64,000 nucleotides of DNA from Cephalotus follicularis (GCA_001972305.1 BDDD01000308.1:310001-374000); one strand, 5' to 3'. Positions 45,875-58,380 are shown, counted from the first letter of the stretch. Numbers and translations are program-made. The notes: a model not told the origin generated them from the sequence alone.

Positions 45875-46280
45875 GCGTCAACGACTATATCTTTGGCATC
45901 AACATGCTGGGCTTGAGTATGAGTTTCTGGGCTTTGGAAGATGATCTCTGTCAACGCCATTAATGATTGACATCGACGTGCTAGGAATTTCATTATCCGC
46001 GTCAACGCCTTATGTAAGACGTCAACGCAAAAAGGTTAAACGTCAACACCTTAAGGAAAACGTCAACGCCAAAAAGTGCAATTCCGGACAGTAACTTTGG
46101 ATGTTAACGTTAAGCATTTTTAGCGTTGACACTTATGATTAAAACGTCAACGCCATTTTTACACGTCAACGCAGAAGAAAGCACAATGCGGATATTGATT
46201 GGAATGTTAACGCGAAAAGTAAAAGGGGTCAACACAACGGACATCCGCGTCAACGCCATATTTACGCGTCAACGTGAATA
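45875..46280. repeat. Central GCGTYRACGC motif cluster, copy 2
   Basis: At least ten CGTCAACGCC / GCGTCAACGTG-type motifs lie between the 3' ends of the convergent genes. They are the same motif type as in the two subterminal clusters. The preceding 45330-45870 is AT-rich with 'gacagttatgcatcaaatg' phrases and no gene. Confidence 0.75.
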
Positions 46281-46368
46281 AAGATATGTAGACTTTTTGA
46301 AAACAAAACATCAATTGAATTCAAGAATATCACAGTTTAATATTTGAACGTCAAAAAGACATCAAAAG

Positions 46369-46580
46369 TTAAGTACATATAAAAAAAACAGCCAATTCTT
46401 CTTCTGATTCGTCTTCTTCAGCTGAGGAGATGTCATTAGTAGCTTCAATATTTCCTTTGGCAATCAAGTTCTTCACAAGTCTCCTTTGTCTTATGTGTTG
46501 ATCGTCAAAAAGGTCAAGAAACTCCTCTCGCATATTGTCCATCTTTCTGTTCATCTTCCTCGAATTCTTGACGATGTAGT
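46369..46580 (-). pseudogene. Inverted copy of the ORF1 coiled-coil tail, copy 2
   Basis: The minus-strand frame begins within NSRKMNRKMDNMREEFLDLF and runs through DDQHIRQRRLVKNLIAKG to an ISSAEEDESEEE acidic tail, ending at 46369. By eye it is about 60% identical over some 50 residues to the coiled coil and acidic tail of ORF1, which lies on the other strand 1.1 kb away. It starts directly after the transposase stop codon (TAA). It might be a decayed second gene end, or a C-terminal extension of the transposase used by splicing. Neither is proven. Confidence 0.65.
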
Positions 46581-46581
46581 T

Positions 46582-48734
46582 TTATTCGTCACTACTACCG
46601 CTATCTTCGTCTATAATTTTTTGATTCCTCCTATCTTGAACGATCCAATCTTTCAAGAAAACACAATTCTCCACTGTTTCTGCTTTCAACTGACCTCTTC
46701 TTTCACCTAAAACCCTACCACCTGCAAAAAAAGCTAATTCGGATGCTACTATTGACACAGGAGCTGTTAGTATATCACGTGCCATTATAGAAAGAATTGG
46801 ATAAAAACTATGTTGTTTTTGCCACCATTGTAAAAGATCTAAGGACGCTCTATCTTCTTTATTAATGAACTGAATATTAGTATTAAGGTAATGTTGTAGT
46901 TTAGTATTTGTATTAACCATACTACTACTACTACTAATAATAATAATAATAATACTACTACCAACTCCATAAGCAATTCTATCAAAAAAATCTATGGGAT
47001 CATTACCACTACTACTAACATTTTCTTGATATTCATTTCCAACACTATATTTTTTAACATATGTATCAAATGCATCATGTAACAATTGAGTAATCTGATT
47101 ACAATCTAATTGTATTGGATTACCTTTGCTCATGCATATTTGAAATTTGTTTGCAATGAATAACATACCTTGTAATTTTATTCTATGATCCATTATAGCA
47201 GCCAAACAAAATAAATATGGAATTGTTTCTCAATATTTTAAGAATTTTTCTTCCATGACATCACAAATATCTATAAAATTATTTTCCACCCTATATTTAG
47301 CAAAAACTTCACAAATTTCTCACAATTTACCAACGAATAAATTTGTAATAATATAATAAGAACCAGAAAATAGATCAGTCAATTCTTTAAGTTTTTCTAA
47401 AATTTTGGTAATAACATAACAAGTTGTCCAATCTCTATCGGATATTTCAGAATAAGAAGAATATGCAGTCATGTGCATACCTATGAATGCATTTATTGGT
47501 AATCTAAATTCAGAAGCACGCAATAACATTTCATAATTAGAATTCCACCTATGTGTCACAACATGTACCAAATTTTTATAGTTCAAACCACATTCATTAC
47601 AAAGTTGTTTAAATATTTGTTTTCTTACACCCGATTGGGCTATAAAGGTAATAATACTTGTAATTTTTTGTACTTGTTCTCCAACAAAAAGTAAACCATC
47701 TTGAACAATCAAATAAATAATATGACATACACATCTAATATGAAATAATTTACCATTTAATATGGGATAAAAAAAACTTCTTAACTGTCTAACAATAGCA
47801 TCATTATTAGTTGCATTATCAAAACTAATAGAATTTTTTTTTTCCTCAATTCCAAACTCACGAGTTGTTTCTATTATAGAGGTAGCTATATTATGACCGG
47901 TGTGACGATAATCCAAATTTTTAGATGCAATAATTCCTTTTTGTAATAACCAGTTTTCGTCAATATAATGCGTAGTTATACAAATAAAACTTTTTGTCGT
48001 GCTTGTGCTCCAACCATCAGACGTGAGAGAAAAAGTAGAAATATTTGTAAAAGAAGAAATTAATTTAGCCTTGTGTTCTTCATAAATAATAAGACAATCA
48101 CTTTTAAAGGTAGTTCTTGAATATAATTTCGCATGAGGATTAAGTCCTTCATGTACTAGATCACGGAAAAAACTGAGTCAACATGGGAAAATGGTAATTC
48201 ATTACCTATAATATAATAAACTAATTTTCTTCTATAATTGTCATCCGTAAATCTAAAAGTAAGTAATTTATTATCACCACTAACCTGGCTAACTTGGAGT
48301 TGGGTTTGACCCGAACCTTTAACACCATGTTGTTCCAAGCATTTTACTAAATGCCTCTTGTAAGTTCCCGTGCCACCCTCACTTGTATAAGCATAATCCT
48401 TAGTCTTACATACCTTGCAAAAGACTCGTTTCTTACCATTCCCAACATCTCTAATCTCCATGTGCTTCCATATGCCGGATTTTTATTTCCCCCATTTGTT
48501 AGGATCGGTCTTCTCGAATTGTAGGGATGTTCCACCAATCGTAGCATCTGATGGCGTATCCTCATCCAAGTCAAAAAATATATCACCAGGTGGAGGAGGT
48601 TGTTGCATCATGTGGGCCATTTGGTCGTCGTCAGAAGGAAGTTCCACATCTGCCAAGTCGAACGCGGTGGTGGATGTAGAACCCACCTTCTCGGTCCTCC
48701 TTGCTTGTTTCCTTGTTATTGATGTTGAATCCAT
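46582..48734 (-). pseudogene. hAT transposase, copy 2, lightly broken
   Basis: Reading right to left there is an acidic N-terminal region (48734 to about 48490), then a BED zinc finger (FCKVCKTKDYAYTSEGGTGT, then YKRHLVKC; about 48.32-48.46 kb). The RNase H-like core begins at TSDGWSTSTTKSF and ITTHYIDENWLLQKGI (about 47.94-48.03 kb). FDNATNNDA, CVCHIIYLIVQDGL and HRWNSNYEML follow (47.5-47.85 kb). The C-terminal hAT dimerisation domain (LDLLQWWQKQHSFYPILS, then GGRVLGERRGQLKAETVE) ends at 46582. In hAT enzymes the core cuts the element ends and the C-terminus dimerises. An in-frame stop precedes the BED finger, and a few further stops and frame changes occur (near 47.2-47.35, 47.9-48.0 and 48.15 kb). 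An A-rich ATT/ACT triplet run (46920-46965) encodes Ser/Ile repeats. It is clearly better preserved than in copy 1. Confidence 0.85.
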
Positions 48735-49530
48735 TATAATTGAAATATGTAATTAACTAATAATTAAAAAATAAGTAAGATGATAAATTATAAAAGTTAA
48801 TACACTATAAGGCAATGTAGTACAATAAAACTCTATAATTTTGACAAAAATTGATATCAATGTTGATTGTTGTTGATTGTTGTTGTTCTTCAGTGATTCA
48901 ACCTTTATTTATAGCCTTCATATTGAATATAGTCGTTGGAATCATCTTCTAGCCGTTGGAATCACTTTAGGAAAATGAAATCTCCACTAAAAACTAGCCG
49001 TTATTTTTGTCTATTTGATTTGACGTCGACGCTTACTCTTAGCGTGGACTTCAATGACCTTGTGCGTTAACTCCAATGGTTCTTCGCGTTGACTCCATTA
49101 GCCGCTTTCTGATTTTTGCTTCATTCCCGTCTACGCCTTTTAATAGCGTTGACTCGAATATCATTTGTGTTGACTCCATTTGCCTTATGCGTTAACGTCT
49201 ACAGCTACTGTCTGTTTTTTGCACCTTAAGCGTAGACGTCTAAATATTGGAATTGACGTATTCATATTAGAGTTGACGCCAAAAATACAATTCTCAGCGC
49301 GTTGACGAGGATCATCCTGAATCAATTTAAGATGTAGCCCTCAACGTTGACGCCAATATCGCGGTCCGGTCCGGTCTGGTTCACGGTCTTGGCCGGTTCA
49401 ACGGTTTCTGACACCCTGAACCAGACCGGACCACATTGCCCGGACCGGTTTAACCATGAACCTGCCACGTGGCACACGGTCTGGGCCGGTTCACGGTTTT
49501 AACTGGCCCACTTGCAACCCTAGATGTAGG

Positions 49531-49892
49531 TCAATTTAGATCGGATTACGTAAATCTATGTATTATTATTTGAGATTTTCTTATTATGTTAACGTATGTT
49601 TTTTCTCGGATCAATTTGTGCTTTAACAAAGAAGCTCGAAATTTTTTACGTTGAAGAAACCTCTGTTCTATTTTATGAAGTTTCTAAATTTCTTGAAATT
49701 TTTAATCGTACCAATGGAAAATGCAGTTTTTAATTAATAAATGTCAAGTGGGAATTTATAGTGAATCTAAGATGTTTAAACTTTACTTGTCCAGGCAGAT
49801 GTATCGTGAGAAAAATAATATAAGTTCATCGTTTAAAACTCAAACAAATAAGAGAAAATGTTTTGGCGACCATCCTATTTCATATTATCATA
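49531..49892. other. Spacer between hAT copies 2 and 3
   Basis: 370 bp of AT-rich sequence without recognisable features. The frame 49721-49903 has no support. Confidence 0.5.
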
Positions 49893-50477
49893 GTTTAACC
49901 TAGGGTTGCAAGGGGTCCGGGCCGGGCCAGACCGTGGCCCAGACCGGTCAGGACCGGCGAAAGGGTGTCCGGTTCTTGAACCGGATCGCTTTTGTCAAGG
50001 TTCGGGCCGGTCCGGTTCACGGAGCTAAAAAATGAGAACCGAACTGAACCGGCCCGTGAACCTTAACCATAAGTGAGACTTGCCGATTCGGTTCATATTC
50101 ACGTTGACGCGTATGTATGACGTTGACGCTAATGTCATTTGAGCTGATATTCGTCAACGCTATCTTATGACTATGATGAGACCTAGAATCTTTTCATCTT
50201 GTGCGTCAACACTATCTATTAGCGTTAACGTCATGTTTTTGCATCTACGATGACGTCAACGCCTATATTAAAAAATCAAATGGTACACGATAAGCGTCAA
50301 CGCATAAGTTAGACGTCGACGCCTAGGGGTCGAGTATATAATGCTCTGTGCGTTTTCGTCGACTCTTACTTATTTTGGTGTTGAAATCTCTAGTTTCCCT
50401 CTCTCAGCTTTCTCTAAAATCCAAACCCTGAACCTAAAAATCTTGAATCTTTTCCATTCAAAACCTTATCCTACATT

Positions 50478-51017
50478 ATGCCGAAGATCAAGCACTCATC
50501 ACATAGAGGGAAGGTACCTGTTGTTGGTCAGAGATACAAGAGCTCTTATGCTAGGAGAAAAGTGCTATGTGGAAGGATTGTTGATTTCTCCTTCACTACA
50601 GGTGATAAGTTTAATCTAGAACAATGGTTTGATGTTTTAGGTTGGAAAGATTACTTTACGATTAATACGCCATATTATATAGAATCTGTTAAAGAATTTT
50701 ATAGCAATTTGAGTAATGTAGGAGATGATTGCAATGATGTTTTAGAATTGACGACTAAGGTTAATAGAATAGTTATCAAGTTTGATGATAAGATTCTAGG
50801 TCAGATTTTGAATGTACCTGCTGCTGGATCAAAATTTTTTGAAACTAAGAAATGGCCGGAGGATCCGGAATTAGTTTTGGAGGATTTTCTTAGGGTGTTC
50901 TACCCTAATGATAATGTTTTTGGAGGCATGGCCAAGCCTACCAATCTCCTTGGTGTTGAGCATAGGCTGCTCCACCACATAACTGCCACTCACATTCTAC
51001 CTACCTCCGGTGGGCAT
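50478..51017 (+). pseudogene. hAT-associated ORF1, copy 3, left piece
   Basis: The frame begins MPKIKHSSHRGKVPVVGQRY and follows the intact ORF1 to ATHILPTSGGH, where the solo LTR interrupts it. An extra codon near the start and scattered substitutions distinguish it from copies 1 and 2. The remaining globular part is at 62897-63120. Confidence 0.8.
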
Positions 51018-51271
51018 TGTAACACCCCGTGTCACTTTTCTGAGACTGATTTGCAAAATACGTGAGCGTGCAAATTGGTGAATGACATTTTAGAAATTAC
51101 TATTATTATATATATTAATAATGTTATTTAAAAAAAAAAGAGAGAGAGAGGCTGAAGACACACCTAGTGTCTTCTAGCGGGTGCAACGCGCCCATTTAAA
51201 AAAAAAATTAGACAAGGGCGCTAAGCGCCCATGAGAGAGAGACAAGACAGAGAGAGGTTCGGAGAGAGATG

Positions 51272-51273
51272 GC

Positions 51274-51315
<42 letters not shown>
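51272..51315. repeat. GA microsatellite
   Basis: A GA run in the left part of the solo LTR. Overlapping frames (51174-51547) are Arg/Glu or Ser/Leu translations of it and are not genes. Confidence 0.95.
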
Positions 51316-51316
<1 letters not shown>

Positions 51317-51439
51317 GTCGGCGCAAGGCGCCGGACCGGGAGATGGCGCACGGGTCTTCCTCCAGCCGCCGGTAAGCCTTCCGTCTCCCTCCATTCTTCT
51401 TCTTTCCTTCTTTTCTCCCCACGCCCGATGGCCACTGTC

Positions 51440-53573
51440 TGTCATGCCCCGAAACGTGGGATGGGCCCCACGATTCGACACGTGGCAATCCGTACAATCA
51501 ATATCAATAATTTCCATAAAAATTTAAAACGTATAATTAAATCATAACTATAAACATTTATTTAATGTGTGGATTAAAGACCCAGTTCGAATCATACAGA
51601 TTACATACTGCTATGAACCAGAATAAAATAAATACATAATTTATTTCCTGTAACTTGTCCACGAAAGCGTACTGTCGAGGAGGAGAAACTTACTGTACTC
51701 TTTATCCTTGCCGCTGATGCGATGTGCCTCCAATACCTGTTCCTATACCTGGCCCATTCAAAGGAATGGGTCAGCAACCCAGAGGGTTGTGTAGGTCACC
51801 CCATATACGGGCACATACAAGAGGAACAAACAATGCAAACAGAGTAGAAAATAATATGCAAAAATATAATCCAGACATAATCATCATAATGCTTTTATCC
51901 GCGGACTACTCTACTCAAATCATACATAAAAATCATAGCACAGAGGAGTCTAGTCCGGTCATCCTATGGTCTGGTCAATATACATGGTTCACCTTTAGGC
52001 TCACCTGCCCGCGGAATTCTCCTCCGGGTTCACCTGCCGAGCGGAATTCGCCCTTTGCTCACCTGCTCTAACGGTTCACCCTTTGGATCACCAGCTCTGG
52101 AGGAATTCACCTTTAGGTTCACCATTAGCGGATTCGCCCGAGGATCACCTGCCTCGAGGTATTCACCCATTGGGTTCACCTGCTCGGCGGAATTCTCCTC
52201 AATTGGGCTCTTACATTAACAGTACACTAACACTACATAAAATGAGGTCTGCCTTTTATCATTTAATTGCACTACATATAACTCCACCATTATCATCTCT
52301 TTCAATCCCCCTTTTCTTTATTTCCCATTTTCCATTGCACTTATCACTACTTCTTATGCACTTATCAACCATTTATCATTAATATAATCCTCTCTATTTA
52401 CTATTGCCATCATATCACTTACATTCATATCTATTATATATTAATTGCCTTTAATGCATGTAAAAGAGGTTGTCGGCACACTATTAGCATATAGCCCATG
52501 CCATCCTTCATCAGACAGCCACCTTATGGATGCATGCAGGGCATCACTTAGGCGCATGCATGAACAATGGCATTCCCCACACATTGACGTCCTCGGCGCT
52601 TGCAGCAACACAAGTGATCTTCACTGGCGCAACCTCGGGCGCCTGGCAAGGTGGACTCTGGCGTCTTGGAGGCACGCCCCATGGCACCCCGGCTCATGGC
52701 GGCAGTGGATAGTACGCGTGTAGAGGCAATGGCGTCCACGGCAATTACAAAGGACGGGACGCGTGCGGAGGACCAAGACACCCCCCAGGCATTTTAGCGC
52801 ACCCCAGGCGTAGGTATGGAGCACCTCGGCACTGGACTTCTCGGACGCAGTGCAAGGGGGCAGTGCTCAGGATCATAGAGCTCAGCACTGGAGTTGGGAG
52901 CTCGGACTCACGGCGTGGTTATGGCCATGGCAGAGGAAAGACATGCCTAGAGCTTTGGCACCTCGGCACCATGACTGAGGACACCAGGGCTGGTTCCTCG
53001 GACACCTGCCAGTGGAGGACCAAGGTTGGTTCTTCAGCATGCAGTGGATGGCAAGGACCATCACACGTTCTGGTAGTCTCCTTCCATTACTCTTGCTTTA
53101 TCTCCTTTACTCCCATAGAGTGGGTATTTAAAGATTGCAACAGGGACCTTCCCCTTGTCTTCTTTCTCCCTTTCTTCCAACAGTTGGTCCCAATTCTCAC
53201 TTCTCTCGACTTTTCTGGAACCAAAGCACATGAAAAATGCTAAAGCATAATTCATGGCCACCCTTTGTCCTTATATACTTGCTAACAGAATCCTCTGGAA
53301 TTTTCCAGGAAATCTCAAATGGACACAGGCTGCTATTGTGGGCTTTGGGCTGACTTCCTCATATGGCCCTATGTTCTTTAGTTTTAAGCCCAATCACCTT
53401 ATGCTTTATTAATTTCGGCCCAAAGAAAATAAAACAATTCTTAAGCCCGAAATCATAATTTATATCCCATTAAAGCCCAATAATTACATCATAAATTCGG
53501 GTCCAGCCCAAAAAGTGGGAAAATAATTACAAGGCCCAATAAATATATTTTTATAATATTTAGGGCTCTTACA
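51440..53573 (-). repeat. 3' LTR of the Tekay element, long form (2134 bp)
   Basis: The first 275 bp (51440-51714) and the last 525 bp (53049-53573) match the 5' LTR nearly base for base. The middle, about 51715-53048, has no counterpart there. It contains a GC-rich minisatellite-like tract (51985-52200) and a GC-rich stretch (52540-53040). A TATA-like TATATAAG on the minus strand lies at about 53270-53277. ORFs across it are not supported. Confidence 0.85.
51985..52200. repeat. Minisatellite-like tract in the long LTR
   Basis: The phrases GGTTCACCTGC and GCGGAATTC recur about every 22-35 bp, roughly eight times, with variable spacers. An example is TTCACCTGCTCGGCGGAATTC without its last base (52178-52197). 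It is present only in the 3' LTR. Confidence 0.7.
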
Positions 53574-53588
53574 TCCTCCCCTCCTTAG
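53574..53588 (-). other. Polypurine tract of the Tekay element
   Basis: On the minus strand CTAAGGAGGGGAGGA lies directly before the 3' LTR start TGTAAGAGCCC. This is the expected primer position for plus-strand DNA synthesis. Confidence 0.85.
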
Positions 53589-53610
53589 AGAAATCTCGTC
53601 CCGAGATTTC

Positions 53611-56600
53611 CTAGGGTAAAAACAACTGGGGGTATTTAGCTTGCATATCATCTTCTCTTTCCCACGTGGCTTCTTCCACTCCGTGATATTGCCATAACAC
53701 CTTCACTAACGGAATGGTTTTGTTCCTCAATTGCTTGACTCGTCGGTCGAGAATTCGGATAGGCATCTCTTCGAAACTCAAATCCGTTCTCAACTCTAGA
53801 GGTTCCCATTGTAAAACGTGAGAAGGATCGGGATGGTACTTCCGCAGCATCGAAACATGAAACACGTTGTGCACATCCGCCAGGCTGGGTGGTAAGGCAA
53901 GTCGATAAGCAACAGGACCCACTCTCTCTAGGATCTCGAATGGTCCTATAAACCGGGGGGTCAACTTCCCTTTCTTGCCGAACCTCATGATCCCTTTAGT
54001 TGGAGAGACTTTGAGGAATACATGATCGCCCACAGCGAACTCCTATTCTTGCCTGCGGTGGTCTGCATAGCTTTTCTGTCGGCTTTGCGCTGTACGGAGT
54101 CTTTCCCGGATAACTTTTGCCTTCTCAACCGTGTCTTGGACAAGCTTAGGTCCCACAAGACTTTGTTTTCCCACTTCAAACCAACAGATTGGGAATCTGC
54201 ACTTCCTTCCATAAAGAGCCTCGAACAGCGCCATACCAATGCTGGCGTGGAAACTGTTGTTATACGAGAACTCTACCAGCGGTAGATGGTCTTCCCAGCT
54301 ACCTCCCCAATCCAAAACGCATGCTCGCAGCATGTCTTCCAGAGTTTGAATGGTTCTCTCAGACTGTCCATCAGTCTGGGGATGGAAAGTTGTGCTAAAG
54401 TTCAGCCGAGTACCAAAAGCTTCTTGCAGTTTTCTCCAAAATTGCGATGTAAAACGGGGGTCTCTGTCAGACACCACACTGATTGGTACTCCATGGAGCC
54501 TCACGATTTCAGCAATGTACATATTGGTCAGCCGTGTCAGAGAAAAGTTCGTTTTGATCGCGAGAAAGTGTGCAGACTTAGTAAAGCGATCAACGATTAC
54601 CCATATAGCATCACGGCCATTCCTTGTTCCAGGCAGTCCCGTCACGAAATCCATTGTTATGTGTTCCCATTTCCACTGTGCCACCGGCAACGGCTGTAAC
54701 AATCTTGCTGGTCTTTGGTGTTCTGTTTTAACCTGTTGGCATGTTAAACAGGAAGCAACGTATTCAGCTATCTCTCTTTTCATGTTGTTCCACCAATAGT
54801 CCAGCTTTAGATCCTGGTACATCTTGGTACTTCCTGGATGTACGGAGAAGCTAGAACGATGTGCTTGTGACAACAGTTCATCATTAACTTCTTTATTATT
54901 GGGAACACATATTCTGCCCAGATATCGGATTAATCCGTCACCTTGTACAGAAAAATCCGGTTTCAAACCTCCATTATCGCTCAAAGCCAGCTTGAGAAGA
55001 TCACCATCGTGGCTTTGAGCTTCACGGATTCGATCCATTAGCCATGGGCGTGTCTGAATCTGAGCAATAGTTAGGCAGGCTAATCGGTGACTAAGAGCAT
55101 CTGCAACCACGTTAGCTTTGCCTGGATGGTATTGTATTTCACAGTTGTAGTCATTAAGCAACTCCATCCACCTGCGTTGTCTCATATTTAGAATCATTCT
55201 GTGAAAACAAGTACTTTAAACTATTGTGATCGGTATACACCTCAAACTTTGTACCATATAGATAATGCCTCCATTTACGCAGAGCGAATACTATCGCTGC
55301 CAACTCAAGATCGTGAGTGGGATAGTTTTCTTCATGGGGCTTCAGTTTTCGTGAGGCGTATGCGATCACTCTTCCATTTTGCATAAGGACACAGCTCAGG
55401 CCACTACCTGATACGTCACTGTATACAACGAAGCCTTCGTTACCTTCTGTTAAGGCTAGGATTGGCGCAGTAGTCAGACGATGCTTTAACTCTTGGAAAC
55501 TCCGCTCACAAGTATCATCCCAAACAAAAGCCACATTCTTCTGCGTCAATCTAGTCAGGGGTGTTGCTATTTTTGAAAAGCCTTCTACAAACCGACGGTA
55601 ATATCCTGCCAAGCCGAGAAAGCTCCGGACTTCCGTCACATTCGTTGGTCGCTTCCAGCCTTTTACCGCTTCAATCTTTGTAAGGTCTACTGACAATCCT
55701 GCGCTGGATATAACATGACCAAGGAATGTCACCTCTGATAACCAGAATTCACATTTAATAAACTTGGCATACAACTGATGGTCTCTGAGAGTTTGTAATG
55801 CCAAGTGTAGGTGTTTACCATGTTCTTCCATAGACTTTGAATATATCAAGATGTCATCAATGAACACCACTATGAACTGGTCAAGATATAGGCTGAATAT
55901 CTTGTTCATCAAGCTCATAAATGCAGCAGGGGCGTTGGTCACCCCAAAAGGCATTACTACAAATTCATAGTGCCCATATCGTGATCTGAAAGCAGTCTTA
56001 GGAATATCTTCCACTCTAACTCGGAGCTGGTGATATCCTGATCTCAGATCCAACTTGGAAAATACTGAAGATCCCTTAAGTTGATCGAACAGATCGTCGA
56101 TATGTGGCAGTGGATATTTGTTCTTGACTGTCACTTTATTTAACTGGCGGTAATCAATGCACATCCTCAGGGATCCATCCTTCTTTTTGACAAACAAGAC
56201 CGGTGCTCCCCAAGGGGATACACTGGGTCTAATGAAACCTTTATCCAACAATTCTTGTAGTTGCACTTTCAGCTCCTTTAACTCAGGAGGGGCCATTCGA
56301 TAAGGAGCCATTGATATCGGAGTTGTTCCTGGTAAAAGATCTATAGCAAACTCCACATCTCTCTTAGGAGGTAAGGACGTCAGCTCTTCCGGAAATACAT
56401 CCGGGTATTCACAAACAACAGGAACATCCTCCAACTTTGGTATCCATTTGCTGTCGTCCGTTACATGTGCCAGGTAAGCAGTACAACCCTGTCTTAAGAG
56501 CCTGTCAGCCTGGATAGCAGATATCATGATAACTGGCTGATGCTCTAACGTCCCGATAAACTGGAACGGAGATTGTCCTGGCAAATGGAAGGTTACCACC

Positions 56601-57709
56601 TTCCTATTACAATCCACATATGCGTTATATACTGACAACCAATCCATACCGAGAATTATAACGAGTTCACCTATCGGCAGTACTATAAGATCTACCGGGA
56701 GAACATGTCCAGAAATCTCAATGGCACAAGATCTACACGCCCATCGGGAGGTAACCGACTCTCCAACCGGTGTACAGACTTCTATCATAAAAGGTAAAGG
56801 TTCGGGCTCCACATTCATGCGACTTATAAATTGAGAAGCAACATACGAATGAGACGAGCCCGGATCAATCAGAGTCCGTGCTAAAAGCTGAGATACATGA
56901 ACCATACCTCCAATTACTGAGGGTGATCCAGCTGCAGCTCGCTGATCCATAGCATAAACTCTTCCCTGTACCGTAGGTGCAGATCCCATCGGCTGTTTAC
57001 CGCGGTCTCCACATGAACTAGTGCTAGGGCGGCTTTGCTGGAAACTCCCTTGTGGTCGGTTTGTACCTTGTCCTGTTTGTCCTCTTGTGCTGAACTGATT
57101 CTGTGGACACTGAGTAGATATATGATCTGAAGCTCCACAAGTCCAACACCTACCATCTTTCCACCAGCAATCCTCAGAAGCATGGTTGGTACGACCACAA
57201 TGCATACAGGGTTCAACAGACACCTGTTCATTATCGGTGGGTCTAGAAGAACCTCCTTGCGAAGCTGTCCTTCGCTGTCGCCTCCGTCGTGCATCACGAC
57301 CGGGTCTTCTCTGTTGAGATCCACGAGATTGTCTTCCCAACCTCGAAGGTCCTGCGAGGCTACCAATACTGCGGGGAGATTCTCCCTGCCTCGGACTGCT
57401 GTGATATCCTGACCTTCGGGATTTATTACTACTACCAGAACTCCTTCCTGATTGATCACCAGGAGGAGCAGGTCTTCGCTGGCCTGTCTGGATTTCTAGA
57501 TTCTGGAATCGCTGAGCCAAGGCCTCCACTTCACGTGCCCTATTAGATAATTCAAAGAAAGATCGCAAATGTAGGGGCACTAGCTTTTCTTGAATGTCAG
57601 GTCGAAGTCCTGCAAGGAACTTCTTAGCCTTTCGCGATTCAGTGTTTACCAGGTACGGTGCTATCCTTGATAACTCGATGAATTTGGCCTCGTACTGGGC
57701 CACAGTCAT
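53611..57709 (-). pseudogene. Tekay pol fossil, with the end of gag
   Basis: Domains in order: end of gag with two zinc knuckles ([28 protein letters not shown], about 57.09-57.21 kb); aspartic protease (DPGSSHSY, about 56.85 kb); reverse transcriptase ([11 protein letters not shown], about 55.85 kb); RNase H ([11 protein letters not shown], about 55.2 kb); integrase zinc region (CLTCQQVK, about 54.73 kb) and core (VSDRDPRFTS, DGQSERTIQ, about 54.35-54.5 kb); and a C-terminal segment typical of Tekay/Del ([31 protein letters not shown], about 53.62-53.76 kb). That chromodomain-like end is thought to steer chromoviruses to heterochromatin. Long open stretches survive and the number of breaks is small. 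Confidence 0.9.
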
Positions 57710-57715
57710 ATCTCC

Positions 57716-58380
57716 CTATGTCAGTCCCAAGAATTCTGCTTCCCTCTTGTCAATTTCTACCTCGGGATAGAACCGGTCGTTAAACTCTGATTTAAAAGTA
57801 TCCCAAGAATAGGTCGTTCCAGATATCTCCCACTGGGATTCAATCATTTTCCACCAGTGTTCAGCTTCACCTTGTAGCATATATATTGCGAACACAACCT
57901 TCTGAGAGTCAGAACAATCCATGACTCGAAAGATTTTATCCATTTGCATTAACCACCTCTCCGCCGATATACCATCAGGATCTCCAGTGAAGGTTGGAGG
58001 GTTTAACTTCAGAAATCCAACCAAAGGGTTTTCTTGTCATGAAGGTTGGTCGACTGATCTCCTTGCAGCTACAGCTCGCCTAGCTGGTCGAGCGGCTGAT
58101 GTCTGTTCAGAAGACTCTGTTGCACGTCTAGCTGGTACAGCAGTAGGTGGTTCCTCCTCATCTGGTTGTCCTTGAAGAAATTCATGCACTTGGTTTATCA
58201 TAGCGAGCATTCTCCTTATGAATCCTCTTCGTTCCTCTCTAGCAGGAGCAGCAGGTTGTACTTCTTAAGGTGCATTAACTTCCCCTTGTTCTTCGACACC
58301 TCTATTTAAACGGGTACGTCTAATTGACTGCCCAGATCTTTCTCCTCTTACGCTTCTACTTCGTCTTCCTTCCATTCTGG
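57716..58380 (-). pseudogene. Tekay gag fossil, N-terminal part
   Basis: This contains the plant gypsy gag signature (FLKLNPPTFTGDPDGISAER, then AEHWWKMIES and FKSEFNDRFYP). Upstream is a Ser/Arg-rich start near 58375. The protein continues into the zinc-knuckle region given with pol. Gag forms the particle shell. Confidence 0.8.

Larger units (their letters stand above)
43581..49522. mobile_element. Two-gene hAT element, copy 2 (best preserved)
   Basis: It is flanked by a perfect 8-bp duplication GATGTAGG (43573-43580 and 49523-49530). The right end is CTTGCAACCCTA. The left end keeps only the first five bases of the inverted repeat before a deletion of about 60 bp relative to copy 3, so this copy is probably immobile. 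Inside are ORF1 on the plus strand (44137-45321, intact), a central motif cluster (45875-46280), an inverted ORF1-tail remnant (46369-46580), and the transposase on the minus strand (46582-48734). It is about 5.94 kb and strongly similar to copy 1 throughout. Confidence 0.9.

Noticed and set aside
51174-51547. Six overlapping reading frames of 75-107 codons
   Set aside because: Same cause: a GA microsatellite and GC-rich LTR DNA, with no protein-like pattern.
53061-53261. A 66-codon frame repeated identically at 58947-59147
   Set aside because: The two copies are the two LTRs of one element, so identity reflects LTR duplication and not coding constraint.
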